Assembly (NCBI RefSeq): GCF_010435915.1
Contig: NZ_JAAFZH010000010.1
Location: 1-64,000 of the forward strand
DNA length: 64,000 nucleotides
Reading direction: 5' to 3'
DNA from: Spirosoma terrae
Lineage (GTDB): Bacteria; Bacteroidota; Bacteroidia; Cytophagales; Spirosomataceae
Shown here: in pieces, positions 1-8,882 of the stretch
Position numbering within the stretch: position 1 is the stretch's first letter
Layout: the number at the start of each line of letters is the position of its first letter
The notes under the pieces: model-generated
Told to the model about the DNA's origin: nothing
The model's database searches: none
Seen by the model: the letters and a program-made list of their open reading frames with translations, nothing else
Made by a program: the position numbers and the translations under genes

Positions 1-20
1 CTTGTACACTATTGTATGGT

Positions 21-554
21 TTATCGACCACCGAACAAGCCGCCCAGCATTCCGCCCAGGCCACCACCCTGTTGACCAACAACACGTAATAAATCGTTCA
101 TATCGAGTTTACCGTCAGCCATTGCTGCTCCAGCCATACCCATCCAATCGACACCTTGCTGACCCGTAGCAGCACCCAGAATAGAGTTGCCATCGACACT
201 CGAATCGTTTGGATCAGATGCTTTGTTCATCAGTTTACTTAAAACAACAGGGACAACAGCAGCCGCTATCGACATAGCCACCTGAGGAGAGATACCAAGT
301 TTTTGCATCAGACTCTGCTCAACGTTCTGCTGAACGCCTGCCGTAACCGGACTTTGTTGTACGTTACCACCATTTACGACCATGCCCAGCAGGTTACCCA
401 AACCGCCACCCTGCGCCTGCTGACCAAGCCCGCTCAGAATGCTGCTGGCAACAGTCTGCATCACATTATCATTTTGGTTATTAGGAATAGCAGGGTTATT
501 GATAACGGCCTGTCCGGCATTCTGCTGGACTAAATTCATTAATGTTTCTAACAT
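21..554 (-). CDS. DUF937-like small protein
   Basis: This 177-residue protein has no signal peptide. It is rich in Gln, Asn and Gly and ends in a glycine-rich tail (GLGGMLGGLFGGR). The N-terminal part (LMNLVQQNAGQ, then a helical SILSGLGQQ region) and a middle stretch with a VVPVVLSKLMNKA helix resemble DUF937/YidB-type proteins, whose function is unknown. A short acidic run near residues 147-156 (ADGKLDMNDLL) looks like a single degenerate EF-hand-like loop. The family assignment comes from composition and spacing only. The gene is transcribed away from the plus-strand nuclease-inhibitor gene and starts at an ATG at 554. Confidence 0.6.
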   Translation of the reverse strand: MLETLMNLVQQNAGQAVINNPAIPNNQNDNVMQTVASSILSGLGQQAQGGGLGNLLGMVVNGGNVQQSPVTAGVQQNVEQSLMQKLGISPQVAMSIAAAVVPVVLSKLMNKASDPNDSSVDGNSILGAATGQQGVDWMGMAGAAMADGKLDMNDLLRVVGQQGGGLGGMLGGLFGGR

Positions 555-674
555 GGTTTGTATGGTTTAATTAACGGGAATAGGTTCGATAATACTCCGC
601 GCTAAAATTAGATGAATTCTGGCTGAGACCTGAATTTGAATCCATTATCTTGCCATGAATTAGTATCATTATCT

Positions 675-1115
675 ATGACGAACGAAGGCTCGAAAAGTAG
701 CGGTATAAATCCAGAAAAAATAGCGTTAAGCGATCAGATTAGTGGATTACTCACGGATTTGCTTTACCCCAGCGAATCTGATGAACCCATCGACTACGTA
801 ACCTGCTATCTTAACCAGGAAGAACCATTAACGGTTAGCCAGATAAAAGACTGGCAGATGCTACCTCTCGACATTTTCGTTGAAGAAAGAGCCGAAGAGG
901 ACTTCTGGGCACCTGTAACAACCGAGCAGGATTGGTATGAAGCTGAAGAGAAGACGCGCGTTGACCAGTTTAAACAGCTCAGGCAACTAGTGGAAGCCGA
1001 ATTAACGGATCGGCAGGTGTTTTACGCGGGCAATGTTGAGATTGATGTGTATTTGCTCGGAAAGCAGGCAACTGGTGATCGGGCTGGCATTCATACTAAA
1101 ATCATTCAAACCTAA
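675..1115 (+). CDS. NuiA-like nuclease inhibitor family protein
   Basis: The protein matches the pattern of the NuiA family, known from Anabaena, where NuiA binds and inhibits the sugar-nonspecific nuclease NucA. The family's features are all visible: LLYPSESDEP near the N-terminus, an FW..VTTEQDWYEAEE block in the middle, and a C-terminal VEIDVYLLGKQATGDRAGI motif followed by a lysine-threonine strand. The frame stays open from a TTG at 636. The ATG at 675 gives 146 residues, close to the family length, and is preferred. No nuclease gene lies next to it, so its partner is unknown; a bacterial role beyond nuclease inhibition is possible. Confidence 0.8.
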   Translation: MTNEGSKSSGINPEKIALSDQISGLLTDLLYPSESDEPIDYVTCYLNQEEPLTVSQIKDWQMLPLDIFVEERAEEDFWAPVTTEQDWYEAEEKTRVDQFKQLRQLVEAELTDRQVFYAGNVEIDVYLLGKQATGDRAGIHTKIIQT

Positions 1116-1140
1116 TAGCGGTTTTTCATGGGCTCCAAAT

Positions 1141-1173
1141 AGAAAAGCCCCGGCTCATCACCGGGGCTTTTCT
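1141..1173. terminator. Bidirectional terminator between nuiA-like gene and rplT
   Basis: A 13-bp perfect stem (AGAAAAGCCCCGG with its complement) encloses a 7-nt CTCATCA loop, with A-rich and T-rich flanks on both sides. It lies between convergent genes, so it can end transcripts from both directions. Confidence 0.85.
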
Positions 1174-1187
1174 ATAGTCAGTTCTGT

Positions 1188-1532
1188 TTACTTCACTTGT
1201 TCGACAACGGCTGCAAATGCTTCCGGATGATTCATGGCTAGATCAGCCAATACTTTACGGTTAAGCTCGATGCCCGACTTGTTCAAAGAACCCATCAAAG
1301 CAGAATACGAGACACCATTGATACGGGCACCTGCATTGATCCGTTGGATCCAGAGGCTACGGAAATCCCGTTTTTTGGCCCGGCGGTCGCGATACGCGTA
1401 ACCTAAGCCTTTTTCGACAGCATTTTTAGCTACTGTCCAAACATTTTTGCGCCGACCATAAAAACCTTTGGCCAGCTTCATTACTTTTTTCCGACGCGCC
1501 CGTGAGGCTACGTGATTGACGGAACGTGGCAT
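1188..1532 (-). CDS. rplT: 50S ribosomal protein L20
   Basis: L20 is a primary assembly protein of the large ribosomal subunit and binds 23S rRNA. The 114-residue length is typical. The basic N-terminus ([16 protein letters not shown]), the [11 protein letters not shown] stretch and the C-terminal [23 protein letters not shown] segment are diagnostic. It follows rpmI by 112 nt in the conserved order thrS-infC-rpmI-rplT and ends at a strong hairpin terminator. In other bacteria L20 represses its own operon through the mRNA leader; whether that occurs here is not shown by the sequence. Confidence 0.97.
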   Translation of the reverse strand: MPRSVNHVASRARRKKVMKLAKGFYGRRKNVWTVAKNAVEKGLGYAYRDRRAKKRDFRSLWIQRINAGARINGVSYSALMGSLNKSGIELNRKVLADLAMNHPEAFAAVVEQVK

Positions 1533-1644
1533 AGTATGTTAATTGTTTTTTGACGACAGGCGGCAGGCCATTACTACCTACTCTTCAAAGCCCGGCACCG
1601 GGTGAAACGTGAAACCAAGACGCAACTACGTCTTTTGTTAATTC

Positions 1645-1839
1645 TTAAACGTTCAGCAGAGCTTTGATCCGGCGCTCGTCAGCTGGGAAAACCAGTGCAG
1701 CATGAACCAGATTACGCTTCTGTTTGGTCGTTTTTTTAGTCAGAATGTGACTATGGAAGGCGTGCTTCCGCTTGATTTTACCAGTACCTGTCAGCTTAAA
1801 ACGCTTCTTGGCAGCTGAATTTGTTTTAACTTTTGGCAT
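1645..1839 (-). CDS. rpmI: 50S ribosomal protein L35
   Basis: L35 is a small, very basic protein of the large ribosomal subunit. The 64-residue product shows the family signature: [15 protein letters not shown] at the N-terminus, then [17 protein letters not shown] and a final DERRIKALL. It lies between infC and rplT. A promoter-like TATCTTTG box in the infC-rpmI gap suggests that rpmI-rplT can be transcribed separately from infC. Confidence 0.96.
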   Translation of the reverse strand: MPKVKTNSAAKKRFKLTGTGKIKRKHAFHSHILTKKTTKQKRNLVHAALVFPADERRIKALLNV

Positions 1840-1882
1840 TGCAGTTACCGCTTAAATACGAAAAAATTTAGTAAACAGGCCG

Positions 1883-1890
1883 CAAAGATA
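1883..1890 (-). promoter_or_regulatory. Promoter -7 box for rpmI-rplT
   Basis: Read on the minus strand this is TATCTTTG followed by CGG, an exact match to the Bacteroidota -7 consensus TAnnTTTG. It lies 44 nt upstream of the rpmI start. No TTG is seen at the expected -33 distance, so the call rests on the -7 box and its position. Confidence 0.5.
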
Positions 1891-1979
1891 CGAAAAAACT
1901 CCAACAATAGCTGTTCCCTGCGAAATATACTGGCTAGCTCTATTCTGAATCATAGTTGGAAGGTAGATACAACAGCAGA

Positions 1980-2011
1980 AACCCCTGCGCTCATTTCAAA
2001 GCGCAGGGGTT
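1980..2011. promoter_or_regulatory. Hairpin between infC and rpmI (attenuator or terminator)
   Basis: An 11-bp perfect stem (AACCCCTGCGC and its complement) has a 10-nt loop. It sits just after the infC stop codon and upstream of the rpmI promoter box. The minus-strand side is followed by TTTCTGCTG rather than a long U-run, so it may be an incomplete terminator, an mRNA 3' end stabiliser or an attenuator. In E. coli and Bacillus this gap holds the L20 autoregulatory site; no pseudoknot was worked out here. Confidence 0.55.
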
Positions 2012-2032
2012 ATATATTGCCAGTCAGTTGGT

Positions 2033-2590
2033 CTATTTCTTCGGGCTAACTACTTTGGGAGCCAGGAATAGTGTCATCCGTTTACCTTCAAGTTTAGGCT
2101 CTGACTCAACTTTCCCGTACTCTTCAAGTCCTTTAGCGAATCGGTCCAGCAACTGAGTACCACGGTCTTTAAAGACAATAGCTCGTCCTACAAACTGGAC
2201 ATAAGCTCTCACTTTCGCGCCTTCTTTCAGGAAATTGATGGCGTGCTTCAGTTTGAAATCAAAATCGTGATCATCCGTATTCGGACCGAACCGGATTTCT
2301 TTGATTACGACTTTGGTAGCATTTGCCTTTATTTCTTTCTGCTTCTTTTTCTGCTCGTACTTGAATTTAGAATAGTCGACAATACGACAGACTGGAGGTA
2401 CAGCATTCGGAGATACTTCTACAAGATCAAGGGCCTGCGCCCGGGCCATAGCCTGAGCTTTGTTTATGTCGTAGATTCCCTGTTCTACATTTTCACCGAC
2501 CACCCGGACTTCGCGGGCTAAAATGCGTTCATTGACTTTGTACGGTTCTTCAACCACACGACGCGGTGGTCTGCGCTGGGGTAATGCCAT
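2033..2590 (-). CDS. infC: Translation initiation factor IF-3
   Basis: IF-3 binds the 30S subunit, checks start-codon pairing and keeps the subunits apart. The 185-residue protein has the two-domain layout. The N-terminal domain carries [25 protein letters not shown]. The linker contains [13 protein letters not shown]. The C-terminal domain has [25 protein letters not shown] and [19 protein letters not shown]. The gene starts with ATG. In enterobacteria infC uses a rare AUU start for autoregulation; that is not the case here. It lies 201 nt downstream of thrS. Confidence 0.97.
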   Translation of the reverse strand: MALPQRRPPRRVVEEPYKVNERILAREVRVVGENVEQGIYDINKAQAMARAQALDLVEVSPNAVPPVCRIVDYSKFKYEQKKKQKEIKANATKVVIKEIRFGPNTDDHDFDFKLKHAINFLKEGAKVRAYVQFVGRAIVFKDRGTQLLDRFAKGLEEYGKVESEPKLEGKRMTLFLAPKVVSPKK

Positions 2591-2791
2591 AGATTGTGTT
2601 TAGTGAAACTTAAATTAAAATCGCTTGGATAACGCTGGTTATTCTAAAAAGTTCAGGAAACTATTGAAAATACTAATACTAAACAATATTAAATCAGTTT
2701 GGGGTTTCAGGAAACACATTTTTAAAGAATATGGCTCATTTTGATACCTGCCCCCTCTAAAAACTGGCTACTGAAACCCCTGGATTTAATA

Positions 2792-4735
2792 TTATATTTT
2801 CACTTCCTGCTGAAATGTTGTTACAAACTCATCGATGCTCATGCTGCCCAGGTCGCCCTGTCCTTTCCGTCGAACCGAAACTTTCCCTTCAGCCGCTTCT
2901 TTTTCGCCAACTATAAGCATAAAAGGCACTTTATTTACTTCAGCATCGCGAATTTTACGGCCGATTTTTTCATCCCGAAGATCAACAAAACCGCGAATAT
3001 CCTGCTCCTGTAACGTAAAGAACAAATCGTTCGCATAATCTTCATACTTTTCTGAAATTGGCAGAATCGCAATCTGATCGGGCGACAGCCAGAGGGGGAA
3101 ATTACCACCCGAGTTTTCGATCAGAATCGCAATAAAGCGTTCCATCGAACCAAACGGAGCCCGGTGAATCATAACCGGACGATGTTTCTGATTGTCGGCA
3201 CCAATGTATTCCAGTTCAAACCGATTTGGTAAATTATAATCGACCTGAATCGTACCCAACTGCCATTTACGGCCCAAGGCATCGCGAACCATAAAATCGA
3301 GTTTAGGGCCGTAGAAAGCGGCCTCACCCAGTTCCGTCACTGTCGGCAATCCTTTTTCGGCAGCCGACTCGATAATGGCAGCTTCTGCTTTTTCCCACAA
3401 GTCGTCAGAACCAATATACTTGGTTTTATTCTCGGGGTCACGTAGTGATACCTGGGCACTATAGTCGTGAAAACCAAGCGACTTAAAGACATATAAAACC
3501 AGGTCAATCACTTTCATGAACTCATCTTTTACCTGATCAGGACGGCAAAAGATGTGAGCATCATCCTGCGTGAAGCCACGAACACGAGTTAACCCATGTA
3601 ATTCACCGGATTGTTCATACCGATAAACCGTACCAAACTCAGCTAATCGCAAGGGTAAATCGCGATACGAACGCGGCCTGGTTTTGTAAATTTCGCAGTG
3701 GTGCGGGCAATTCATCGGTTTCAGCAAAAACTCCTCATTAGGATCTGGAGTTCTGATTGGCTGGAACGAATCTTCGCCATATTTATCCCAGTGCCCCGAC
3801 GTTACGTATAGCTGTTTGCTACCGATATGTGGCGTTACTACGGGTGAATAACCAGCCCGGATCTGTGCTTTTCTCAGGAAATTCTCCAGACGCTCACGTA
3901 ACATGGTGCCTTTAGGAAGCCACAGCGGTAATCCCTGCCCTACTTTTTCAGAAAAAGCAAACAACTCAAGCTCCTTACCTAACTTACGATGGTCGCGTTT
4001 TTTGGCCTCCTCAAGCAGATATAAATAATCGTCAAGCTCTTTCTGCTTCGGATACGTAACGGCATAAATCCGGGTGAGCTGCTTATTTTTTTCATTACCA
4101 CGCCAGTAAGCACCGGCAACGTTCATGATTTTAGCCGCTTTAATAAAGCCCGTATTCGGAATATGGGGTCCCCGACAGAGGTCTGTAAAATCGCCCTGCG
4201 TATAGAAGGTAATTGTACCATCGTCAAGCCCCTCCAGCAAATCGAGCTTATACGGATCGCCTTTTTCTTCGAAATAAGCAATCGCATCAGCTTTGCTCAT
4301 TGGCGTACGAATATACTGCTGCTTCTGGCGAGCCAGTTCCAGCATTTTATCTTCAACCTTTTTGAAATCCTCCTGCGAAAAAGCCTGCCCATTCAGATCT
4401 ACATCATAGTAGAATCCCGTTTCTATGGCTGGTCCAATACCAAATTTAACGCCAGGATACAGGGCTTCTAGCGCTTCCGCCAGCAGGTGAGCTGATGAAT
4501 GCCAGAACGTAGCTTTTCCTTCAGAATCGTTCCAGGTCAGCAATTGGACCGTAGCATCTTCGTTAATGGGTCGCGTGGCATCCTGTACAACACCATTTAC
4601 TTTGGCGGCCAATACGTTACGGGCCAATCCTTCACTAATTTGAGTAGCAATATCCAGTCCAGAGCTTCCTTTAGGATACTGCCGAACGCTCCCGTCGGGC
4701 AGCGTCACGCGGATTTGTTCGTCCTGCGCAATCAT
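2792..4735 (-). CDS. thrS: Threonyl-tRNA synthetase
   Basis: This class II synthetase charges tRNA-Thr and edits mischarged Ser-tRNA. The 647-residue protein has the full domain order. A TGS domain spans about residues 5-65 ([17 protein letters not shown]). The editing domain holds [11 protein letters not shown] and, near residue 187, RGPHIPNTG. The catalytic core has [12 protein letters not shown] (Cys and His zinc ligands), [29 protein letters not shown] and [13 protein letters not shown]. The C-terminal anticodon-binding domain ends the protein. It heads the thrS-infC-rpmI-rplT cluster. A T-box leader is not expected in this phylum and none was seen. Confidence 0.98.
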   Translation of the reverse strand: MIAQDEQIRVTLPDGSVRQYPKGSSGLDIATQISEGLARNVLAAKVNGVVQDATRPINEDATVQLLTWNDSEGKATFWHSSAHLLAEALEALYPGVKFGIGPAIETGFYYDVDLNGQAFSQEDFKKVEDKMLELARQKQQYIRTPMSKADAIAYFEEKGDPYKLDLLEGLDDGTITFYTQGDFTDLCRGPHIPNTGFIKAAKIMNVAGAYWRGNEKNKQLTRIYAVTYPKQKELDDYLYLLEEAKKRDHRKLGKELELFAFSEKVGQGLPLWLPKGTMLRERLENFLRKAQIRAGYSPVVTPHIGSKQLYVTSGHWDKYGEDSFQPIRTPDPNEEFLLKPMNCPHHCEIYKTRPRSYRDLPLRLAEFGTVYRYEQSGELHGLTRVRGFTQDDAHIFCRPDQVKDEFMKVIDLVLYVFKSLGFHDYSAQVSLRDPENKTKYIGSDDLWEKAEAAIIESAAEKGLPTVTELGEAAFYGPKLDFMVRDALGRKWQLGTIQVDYNLPNRFELEYIGADNQKHRPVMIHRAPFGSMERFIAILIENSGGNFPLWLSPDQIAILPISEKYEDYANDLFFTLQEQDIRGFVDLRDEKIGRKIRDAEVNKVPFMLIVGEKEAAEGKVSVRRKGQGDLGSMSIDEFVTTFQQEVKI

Positions 4736-4914
4736 TTGTTTACTAATTTATTTGTGGGCACCCGCAGCTTACCTACAACTGTAAGCCACTTAACTTTTTA
4801 TATAACATACCATGCATGATATATGAAGTATGGAATCGAACCTGGAAATCATACATCATAGTTTATACAGACTACGTCATACAGTTTTATAACACCTTCT
4901 AAGACGTTTCAATT

Positions 4915-6111
4915 CTATTCAATTGGTTTAATTGTTCGCCGTAGCGAATCACCCGTACCTGAACTCGCTGGTGCTTTGGGCTTTATGGTTAATACCCGTA
5001 CCCGACTCGTATCAAGTGTTGTTCGGCTCGGGGTCGAATTCAACGGTTCTTCGGGCGTATTTGGCAAAAGTAATGAGTTTTGTGAGTATTGACGCCGTTG
5101 CGATCGCCATAATCCGGCTGCCGCCTGCTGATCGGTCGAATTTTGGGTAGTAGCTTTGGTATAGGCGGCAATTGCCAGCTCATACTGCCCCATTTGTTCA
5201 TGGCAAAATCCTATATACGTATCGATGCGCGGAAACTGGGGCCGCAGTTGCTGTACCCGCTGATAATTGGCTAAGGCTACGTAGTAGTTCCGATATTTCT
5301 GATTAATCAACCCCATCTGAAAATTAGCCTGATAATAATTGGGCTGTACCTTCAATGTTTGCTGATAGCAGGCCATGGCACTATCAAGTCTGCCACTGAC
5401 ATGATAAATTAAACCACGTCCATAATAAAGCCTGGGATTATTGGGGAAATAACGTAGCGCCTGCCCATTGTAGGTGAGCGCCGATACAGGATCTCCTAAC
5501 GATCTATAAATAGCCGCCAATTGATTGTACGTATCCAGATAGCGGGGTTTCAGTCGTAACGAATTCTGATAAAACGCTAAAGCCTGGGTCGTATCCCCCA
5601 GTTTAGCCGCCAGAAGCCCCCTGAAAAAATAGGCTTCACCATCATATGGAGCCATCTGTAGCGCTTTTGCTACGTATAACTGAGCCTTATCGAGTTGATT
5701 CTGTTGCTGTAACAGGTCGCTCTGCAGGGTATATAACTCCGGCGTATCAATTCCTAAAATTTCGGCACGCTGGGCATTGACCATTGCTTTATCGGGCTGC
5801 TGCAATGCGCGTAAAATCTGAGCACGGGTCAGATAATAGGAACCGACATCGTCATTACGGCTAATTGCTTCGTCAATATCCTCAAGCGCATCATTCACGC
5901 GACCCATTGCCAATAAAATGACTGCTCGCTTTGCATAGGCCGACGCAGGCGACGATTGGTTAATAGCCCGGGTCAGGGCTCGTAATGCCCCCATCGTACG
6001 ACTGCTATCACCTGGTTTAGGGAAATCAGGAATATAAGCCGACTGCCGATCATCATCTGCACAGGATACAAGGGTGATGAGCAGAATGAATAAGAGCAAA
6101 TAATGACGCAT
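4915..6111 (-). CDS. TPR-repeat lipoprotein
   Basis: The 398-residue product starts at the ATG at 6111; the frame stays open for 16 more codons upstream, but only the later start gives a proper signal peptide (MRHYLLLFILLITLVSC, with Cys17 as the lipidation site). About seven tetratricopeptide repeats follow (for example AYFFRGLLAAKLGDTTQALAFY and YYGRGLIYHVSGRLDSAMACY). The C-terminal 60 residues are low-complexity and Ser/Thr/Pro-rich. It should sit in the periplasm or outer membrane as a scaffold. The partner is unknown, and the gene stands alone between thrS and a methyltransferase gene. Confidence 0.8.
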   Translation of the reverse strand: MRHYLLLFILLITLVSCADDDRQSAYIPDFPKPGDSSRTMGALRALTRAINQSSPASAYAKRAVILLAMGRVNDALEDIDEAISRNDDVGSYYLTRAQILRALQQPDKAMVNAQRAEILGIDTPELYTLQSDLLQQQNQLDKAQLYVAKALQMAPYDGEAYFFRGLLAAKLGDTTQALAFYQNSLRLKPRYLDTYNQLAAIYRSLGDPVSALTYNGQALRYFPNNPRLYYGRGLIYHVSGRLDSAMACYQQTLKVQPNYYQANFQMGLINQKYRNYYVALANYQRVQQLRPQFPRIDTYIGFCHEQMGQYELAIAAYTKATTQNSTDQQAAAGLWRSQRRQYSQNSLLLPNTPEEPLNSTPSRTTLDTSRVRVLTIKPKAPASSGTGDSLRRTIKPIE

Positions 6112-6215
6112 AACGGGAATAAGTACTGCCGCGTTTGGTTCTGGTGCCAAGCCTTTCATTTGTTATCGGTAAAGGACAACACTACGTAACCGGGCATTTA
6201 ACAAAGTTAGTGATT

Positions 6216-7112
6216 TCAAACAGAAGCGAATCGATAAAACACCCCTAGTGGCAGACGTTTCTGGAAGCTGTCATTTACAGCCAGTTCTCCCCATTCAGCA
6301 TTGGGTACATCGCCGTAGAGCTGGCCAATCAGATTATCCAGTAGTATCGACGAAAAACCAAGTGAATACAGGTTAATTATGAAAAAGAAGTCTTCCTGAT
6401 CCAATAGATCAGCACATGATGTCAGCAAACCGGTCAAGTGTTCTTCCAGCACCCATTTTTCGCCATCAGGACCACGTCCATAAGCGGGGGGATCGAGGAT
6501 TATGCCGTTGTATTTATTTCCGCGCCTGACCTCGCGCCGAACAAACTTAACGGCATCTTCTACTACCCAGCGAATGTTATCTAACTCACTGTGATCCATA
6601 TTCTCACGCGCCCAGCTGATAACGGGCTTCACCGCATCAACGTGGGTAACATCGGCCCCCGCCTGACGAGCGGCCAACGAAGCTCCGCCAGTATAGGCAA
6701 ATAAATTCAGGACTTTAGGCCGTTCTACCCGCTGAGCAAGCCTCTTGATTTTATCGTAAATATAACCCCAGTTGTCCGACTGTTCGGGAAAAAGACCAAC
6801 GTGTTTAAACGTAGTTAAGGCTAATTTAAACTTAAGATTAAGACCTTTCTGCCGAAAAGTCACGTACCAGGGATCGCGCATATCGGGCTTAATTTGCCAG
6901 TCGCCCCGTTCTGGCGACTGACGATCCCGACGAAATATAGCGTGGGCCTGTCGCTCCCATTCCTGGTCAGACAATGATTTATCCCAGATAGCCTGTGGCT
7001 CCGGTCTCGATAAAATAAACTGTCCAAATCGTTCGAGTTTTTGAAACCCGCCGGTATCAATTAATTCGTATTCTTCCCAGAATTCGGGGGCAATAATTTG
7101 AATGGTAGCCAT
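6216..7112 (-). CDS. Class I SAM-dependent methyltransferase, RlmI/RlmK-like
   Basis: A 298-residue Rossmann-fold methyltransferase. Motif I is VLNLFAYTGGASLAARQAGADVT (about residues 148-170) followed by the acidic VDAVKP. The catalytic motif IV is ILDPPAYGRGPDG, the DPPxxG type found in enzymes that modify 23S rRNA cytosine or guanine. It resembles the catalytic part of RlmI/RlmK but lacks an obvious N-terminal PUA domain, so the substrate base cannot be named. It lies 42 nt downstream of the EVE-domain gene and may share a transcript with it. Confidence 0.8.
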   Translation of the reverse strand: MATIQIIAPEFWEEYELIDTGGFQKLERFGQFILSRPEPQAIWDKSLSDQEWERQAHAIFRRDRQSPERGDWQIKPDMRDPWYVTFRQKGLNLKFKLALTTFKHVGLFPEQSDNWGYIYDKIKRLAQRVERPKVLNLFAYTGGASLAARQAGADVTHVDAVKPVISWARENMDHSELDNIRWVVEDAVKFVRREVRRGNKYNGIILDPPAYGRGPDGEKWVLEEHLTGLLTSCADLLDQEDFFFIINLYSLGFSSILLDNLIGQLYGDVPNAEWGELAVNDSFQKRLPLGVFYRFASV

Positions 7113-7154
7113 ATTGACATGAAGAATGAAGGACTGAGGGATTAATTAGAATGG

Positions 7155-7610
7155 CTATTCGTTACCAACAGGCTTCTGCCCCATTGCCAGAATCAATTCA
7201 AATTCATCGACCGTCAGTGGCATTACTGATAAGCGTGAATGCCTCACCAGAGCCATATTCGCCAACAAGGGCTCTGCTTTTATCTGAGCCAGAGATACCG
7301 GATTCTCCAGGGCAAGTACAGGCTCCAGTTCCACAACAACCCACTGAGTAGGTTTAGGTGTTACCCCATCCTTCGAAAGCGTAACGACTTCCGTAGGATC
7401 AGGATAACTTTCGCGTACTACGGTAGCCAGACCCACCACACATGGATTCGTGACACTATGATAAAAAAGCACCTGATCGCCCAGTTGCATTGCTTTTAAG
7501 TTGTTGCGGGCCTGATAGTTACGAACACCGTCCCACACGGCACGTCCCTGTTCAATAAATTGATGCCACCCGTACGTTTCGGGTTCAGACTTAACCAGCC
7601 AGTAATTCAA
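7155..7610 (-). CDS. EVE-domain protein (THYN1-like)
   Basis: EVE domains are PUA-like folds thought to bind modified bases in RNA or DNA. The 151-residue protein has the hallmark N-terminus MNYWLVKSEPETYGW, the pocket segment WDGVRNYQARNNLKAMQLGDQVLFYHS and the NPCVVGLATVVRESYPDPT stretch. The frame begins with TTG at 7610 and has no in-frame ATG upstream. The TTG places the protein start exactly at the conserved family N-terminus, so it is the likely true start. It precedes a predicted rRNA-type methyltransferase by 42 nt, which fits a role in recognising modified nucleic acid. Confidence 0.88.
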   Translation of the reverse strand: MNYWLVKSEPETYGWHQFIEQGRAVWDGVRNYQARNNLKAMQLGDQVLFYHSVTNPCVVGLATVVRESYPDPTEVVTLSKDGVTPKPTQWVVVELEPVLALENPVSLAQIKAEPLLANMALVRHSRLSVMPLTVDEFELILAMGQKPVGNE

Positions 7611-7733
7611 CGACAGAATAAATTAGGTAGGTAGGATTTCCGCAGTGCGGCAGAAATCCTATATCAGCGTAAAATCATTACGTATCAGCCATTATCGACA
7701 CTGTGCTGATACACTATATTCCGAAGTGATTAG

Positions 7734-8306
7734 TCAATAATAATCATCGTGTTCCTGGCTGCTTCCATAATGAGAGCCGTACTCATCTTCGTCATCCGCG
7801 AACCGGGTTCCTGCTCCTTTAAAGGTGAGTGCTTTCTTTAAAATAACAATCTGGCCTGTATGGTATAGATCATGATTCACAATGCCATGTAACATGTCAT
7901 AATACGTATAGTCGCGACCAGGCACAATATCTTCCAGGAACTCATCATCGTCCCGCTTATCCAACTCATTGATAAGTTCTTCCTGACTCAAACTCAACTC
8001 CATCTCAAGGGCCTCCCACTCAAAATCGTCAATTTTTTCGGGTAGCGCACCAAAATTCTTCTCCGGTGTCGTAATATCGAACGTAGCATCCCCCTGCATT
8101 TTTTTAACGCAGAAAATCCGCCAGCTCGTCATGTGAAAAACCAGTTCAGCAATCGTGTGGGTATTGGGCGAGATTCGTTTCCCGGCCATATCGGGAGTCA
8201 CTCCTCTTAACGCTTCAACCACGGATGGGCCATGCCAGGCTTCCTCACTTTCGTATGTTGTATTCAGGAGATCTATGATTCGGATGAGTTCGTCGTTTGG
8301 GACCAT
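7734..8306 (-). CDS. DinB-family putative metal-dependent protein
   Basis: DinB/YfiT-like proteins are four-helix bundles with a three-histidine metal site. Members include bacillithiol and mycothiol transferases, and many have unknown activity. The 190-residue product shows the expected histidines in TIAELVFHMTSW (about residue 58) and in HGIVNHDLYHTGQIVILKKAL (about residues 135-155). The C-terminus is unusually acidic and tyrosine-rich (DDEDEYGSHYGSS and beyond), which is not part of the core fold. Substrate unknown. Confidence 0.82.
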   Translation of the reverse strand: MVPNDELIRIIDLLNTTYESEEAWHGPSVVEALRGVTPDMAGKRISPNTHTIAELVFHMTSWRIFCVKKMQGDATFDITTPEKNFGALPEKIDDFEWEALEMELSLSQEELINELDKRDDDEFLEDIVPGRDYTYYDMLHGIVNHDLYHTGQIVILKKALTFKGAGTRFADDEDEYGSHYGSSQEHDDYY

Positions 8307-8882
8307 AGGTAAATAAAATCAAAAGCTACATTTTTTGTAGCATTAAAGGAACAGCTTGACGACACAATGATCAATAAAATAGTTCAGCATTGTGTTTTCA
8401 GAAATCCTAAAAAACAAAGCTGCAATTAACCTTTAATACTACGGTTTCTGTTATTTGTTTAGATAAAAAATTCGATGGATTGAAGCAACTACCAAAATCT
8501 ACTAAAACAGACACTACGTTATAATTCTAACAGAAATAGGTAAGCAGGCTTTACATTTTCGCACAAAGTTACAGCAATATTCATGGGGTTTTGACAACGG
8601 ACCGATCAATTTTCAGCAAACAGAAGCATCGGACCGACACTTCCCAATAACCCTTATTCCTACGCATAAGATGGTTTTACCTGGTTTTATCGACTTAAAC
8701 CAACTCATTAAGTACAATCTTAGGCCAGAGCCAAATTAATTATAAGCAAAATACAAATTTTCACTAATGGCACATTTTATGTAGCGGTACATTCAATAGT
8801 ATTCCAACGAAGTTGTGTGACTTAAATTCCTCACCTCAATCTAATGTAATATTATATGATTCTCTGGATTCATTAGGTGCCT
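8307..8882. other. Intergenic region without a recognised gene
   Basis: This is about 570 nt between divergent genes (DinB-like on the minus strand, Wzi-like on the plus). It is A+T-rich, and every frame is broken by stops. It should hold both promoters, but no clear TTG / TAnnTTTG pair was found. No RNA gene was recognised. Confidence 0.5.

Noticed and set aside
636-674. Earlier TTG start for the NuiA-like gene
   Set aside because: The added residues have no family character; the ATG at 675 gives the usual length.
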